From assembly GCA_023955225.1 (NCBI GenBank), contig JAGSGJ010000006.1, positions 1 through 64,000 of the forward strand: a stretch of 64,000 bases of DNA, given 5' to 3'. Positions 63,327 through 64,000 of this stretch are shown in pieces. The DNA is from Sulfurovum sp. (GTDB lineage: Bacteria > Campylobacterota > Campylobacteria > Campylobacterales > Sulfurovaceae). The notes under the pieces were generated by a model, which made no database searches, had not been told where the DNA came from, and saw nothing but the letters and a program-made list of their open reading frames with translations. How positions within the stretch are numbered: the stretch's first letter is position 1; every line of letters begins with the position of its first letter. A program made the translations under genes and the position numbers.

Positions 63327-64000
63327 CTACATTCTCACTGGGATATTTTTCCCTCTAAGATAGCCTTTTAATTCCATAATGTCAATCTCTTTAAAGTGAA
63401 AGATCGAAGCTGCCAATGCTGCATCTGCATTACCAAGGGTAAATGCTTCTTCTATGTGTTGCATAGTTCCTGCTCCACCAGAGGCAATGACAGGGATATT
63501 TACGAGTTCACCTATCATCTTGTTCAAGATGTTATCGAAGCCGGCTTTAGTGCCATCTGCGTCCATAGAAGTCACAAGTAATTCACCTGCACCTCTTTCG
63601 TAGGCTTCTTTCGCCCATTCAAGTGCATCCAACCCTGTATCGTTACGTCCGCCATGCGTAAAGATATGCCATTTATCTTCGGCAACTCTTTTGGCATCTA
63701 TCGCCACTACAATACACTGGGATCCAAAACGTTTTGCACCCTCTTCAATAAATGCCGGGTTTTTAATGGCTGCTGAGTTAATACTTACTTTGTCACAACC
63801 TACATTGAGAAGGTTATAGATATCAGAAAGCTCTCTGATCCCTCCACCAACAGTGAGAGGGATGAACACTTCCTGTGCTACTTTTTTCACTACGTCTACA
63901 ATGGTATCACGCCCTTCATGACTTGCACCGATGTCAAGAAAAGTAATCTCATCTGCACCCTCTTCATTGTAACGTCTGGCAACTTCTACAGGATCACCTG
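63327..64000 (-). CDS. hisF: Imidazole glycerol phosphate synthase subunit HisF (5' end off window)
   Basis: HisF is the cyclase subunit that makes imidazole glycerol phosphate in histidine synthesis. The frame runs to the window edge and gives about 224 codons. Visible signatures: [15 protein letters not shown], the phosphate loop [15 protein letters not shown] and VIASGGAGT. The N-terminal 30 or so residues are missing. It ends 3 bases before the nucleoside phosphorylase gene. Confidence 0.95.
   Translation of the reverse strand, partial: GDPVEVARRYNEEGADEITFLDIGASHEGRDTIVDVVKKVAQEVFIPLTVGGGIRELSDIYNLLNVGCDKVSINSAAIKNPAFIEEGAKRFGSQCIVVAIDAKRVAEDKWHIFTHGGRNDTGLDALEWAKEAYERGAGELLVTSMDADGTKAGFDNILNKMIGELVNIPVIASGGAGTMQHIEEAFTLGNADAALAASIFHFKEIDIMELKGYLRGKNIPVRM

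Overview
The window is AT-rich bacterial chromosome, densely packed and mostly on the minus strand. I read it as a Campylobacterota (Epsilonproteobacteria) genome, closest in feel to the Sulfurovum/Sulfurimonas group. The reasons are the ribosomal protein sequences, a MutS7-type MutS with a C-terminal HNH domain, Campylobacter-like malate:quinone oxidoreductase and ThrRS lacking a full TGS domain, two large GGDEF-EAL proteins, and promoters with a clear TATAAT -10 box but usually no -35 box. The genus is an inference.

Layout. 1-3.4 kb: front of the S10 operon (rpsJ, rplC, rplD, rplW, rplB, rpsS, rplV, partial rpsC) on the minus strand; the window starts inside rpsC with an exact 42-bp tandem repeat. 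3.6-11 kb: AAA ATPase, SRP RNA, tRNA-Ser, small lipoproteins, a FIST-PAS-PAS-GGDEF-EAL protein, a YgjP-like protease and a truncated globin. 11-15.3 kb: MsrBA, a 268-bp structured repeat, DoxX, a membrane GGDEF-EAL protein and four tRNAs. 15.4-18.9 kb: ilvD, a small zinc-ribbon ORF, and a LysM-NlpC/P60 hydrolase preceded by a c-di-GMP-I riboswitch candidate. 18.9-23.7 kb: a GMC oxidoreductase pair, then a divergent operon-like set of cysteine-rich HvfA/bufferin-like peptides, DoxX, a lipoprotein and a ferredoxin-thioredoxin-reductase/rhodanese fusion. 24-30.4 kb: rplT, rpmI, mutS7 (opposite strand), infC, thrS. 30.5-37.5 kb: Sel1 protein, dapF, coaE, an L,D-transpeptidase and feoBA under a Fur box. 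37.6-45.5 kb: AsmA-like protein and a Bat/MoxR operon. 45.5-64 kb: Ca2+/H+ antiporter with a regulator, pcm, nrdB, ppnP, glycosyltransferase, mqo, gltA, nrdA, purB, RluA-family synthase, rlmN, a nucleoside phosphorylase and partial hisF.

How parts fit together. Two predicted c-di-GMP enzymes and a c-di-GMP riboswitch lie within 13 kb, linking second messenger to cell-wall hydrolysis. Redox and metal genes recur: MsrBA, globin, two DoxX proteins, HvfA-like peptides, an FTR-type disulfide reductase, Fur-controlled feoBA and NrdAB.

Most novel-looking signals are non-coding. (1) A leader family (hairpin with CTRG loop, hairpin with RCTGA-like loop, third hairpin, then a conserved stretch up to the ribosome-binding site) sits directly behind promoters in front of rpmI, the globin gene and the RluA-family gene, with compensatory base changes; a fourth partial copy is inverted between rpmI and rplT. 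(2) Two copies of a ~265-nt element have almost unrelated but internally complementary outer arms, plus internal covariation. (3) The HvfA/bufferin-like peptide and DoxX set has no MNIO enzyme beside it.
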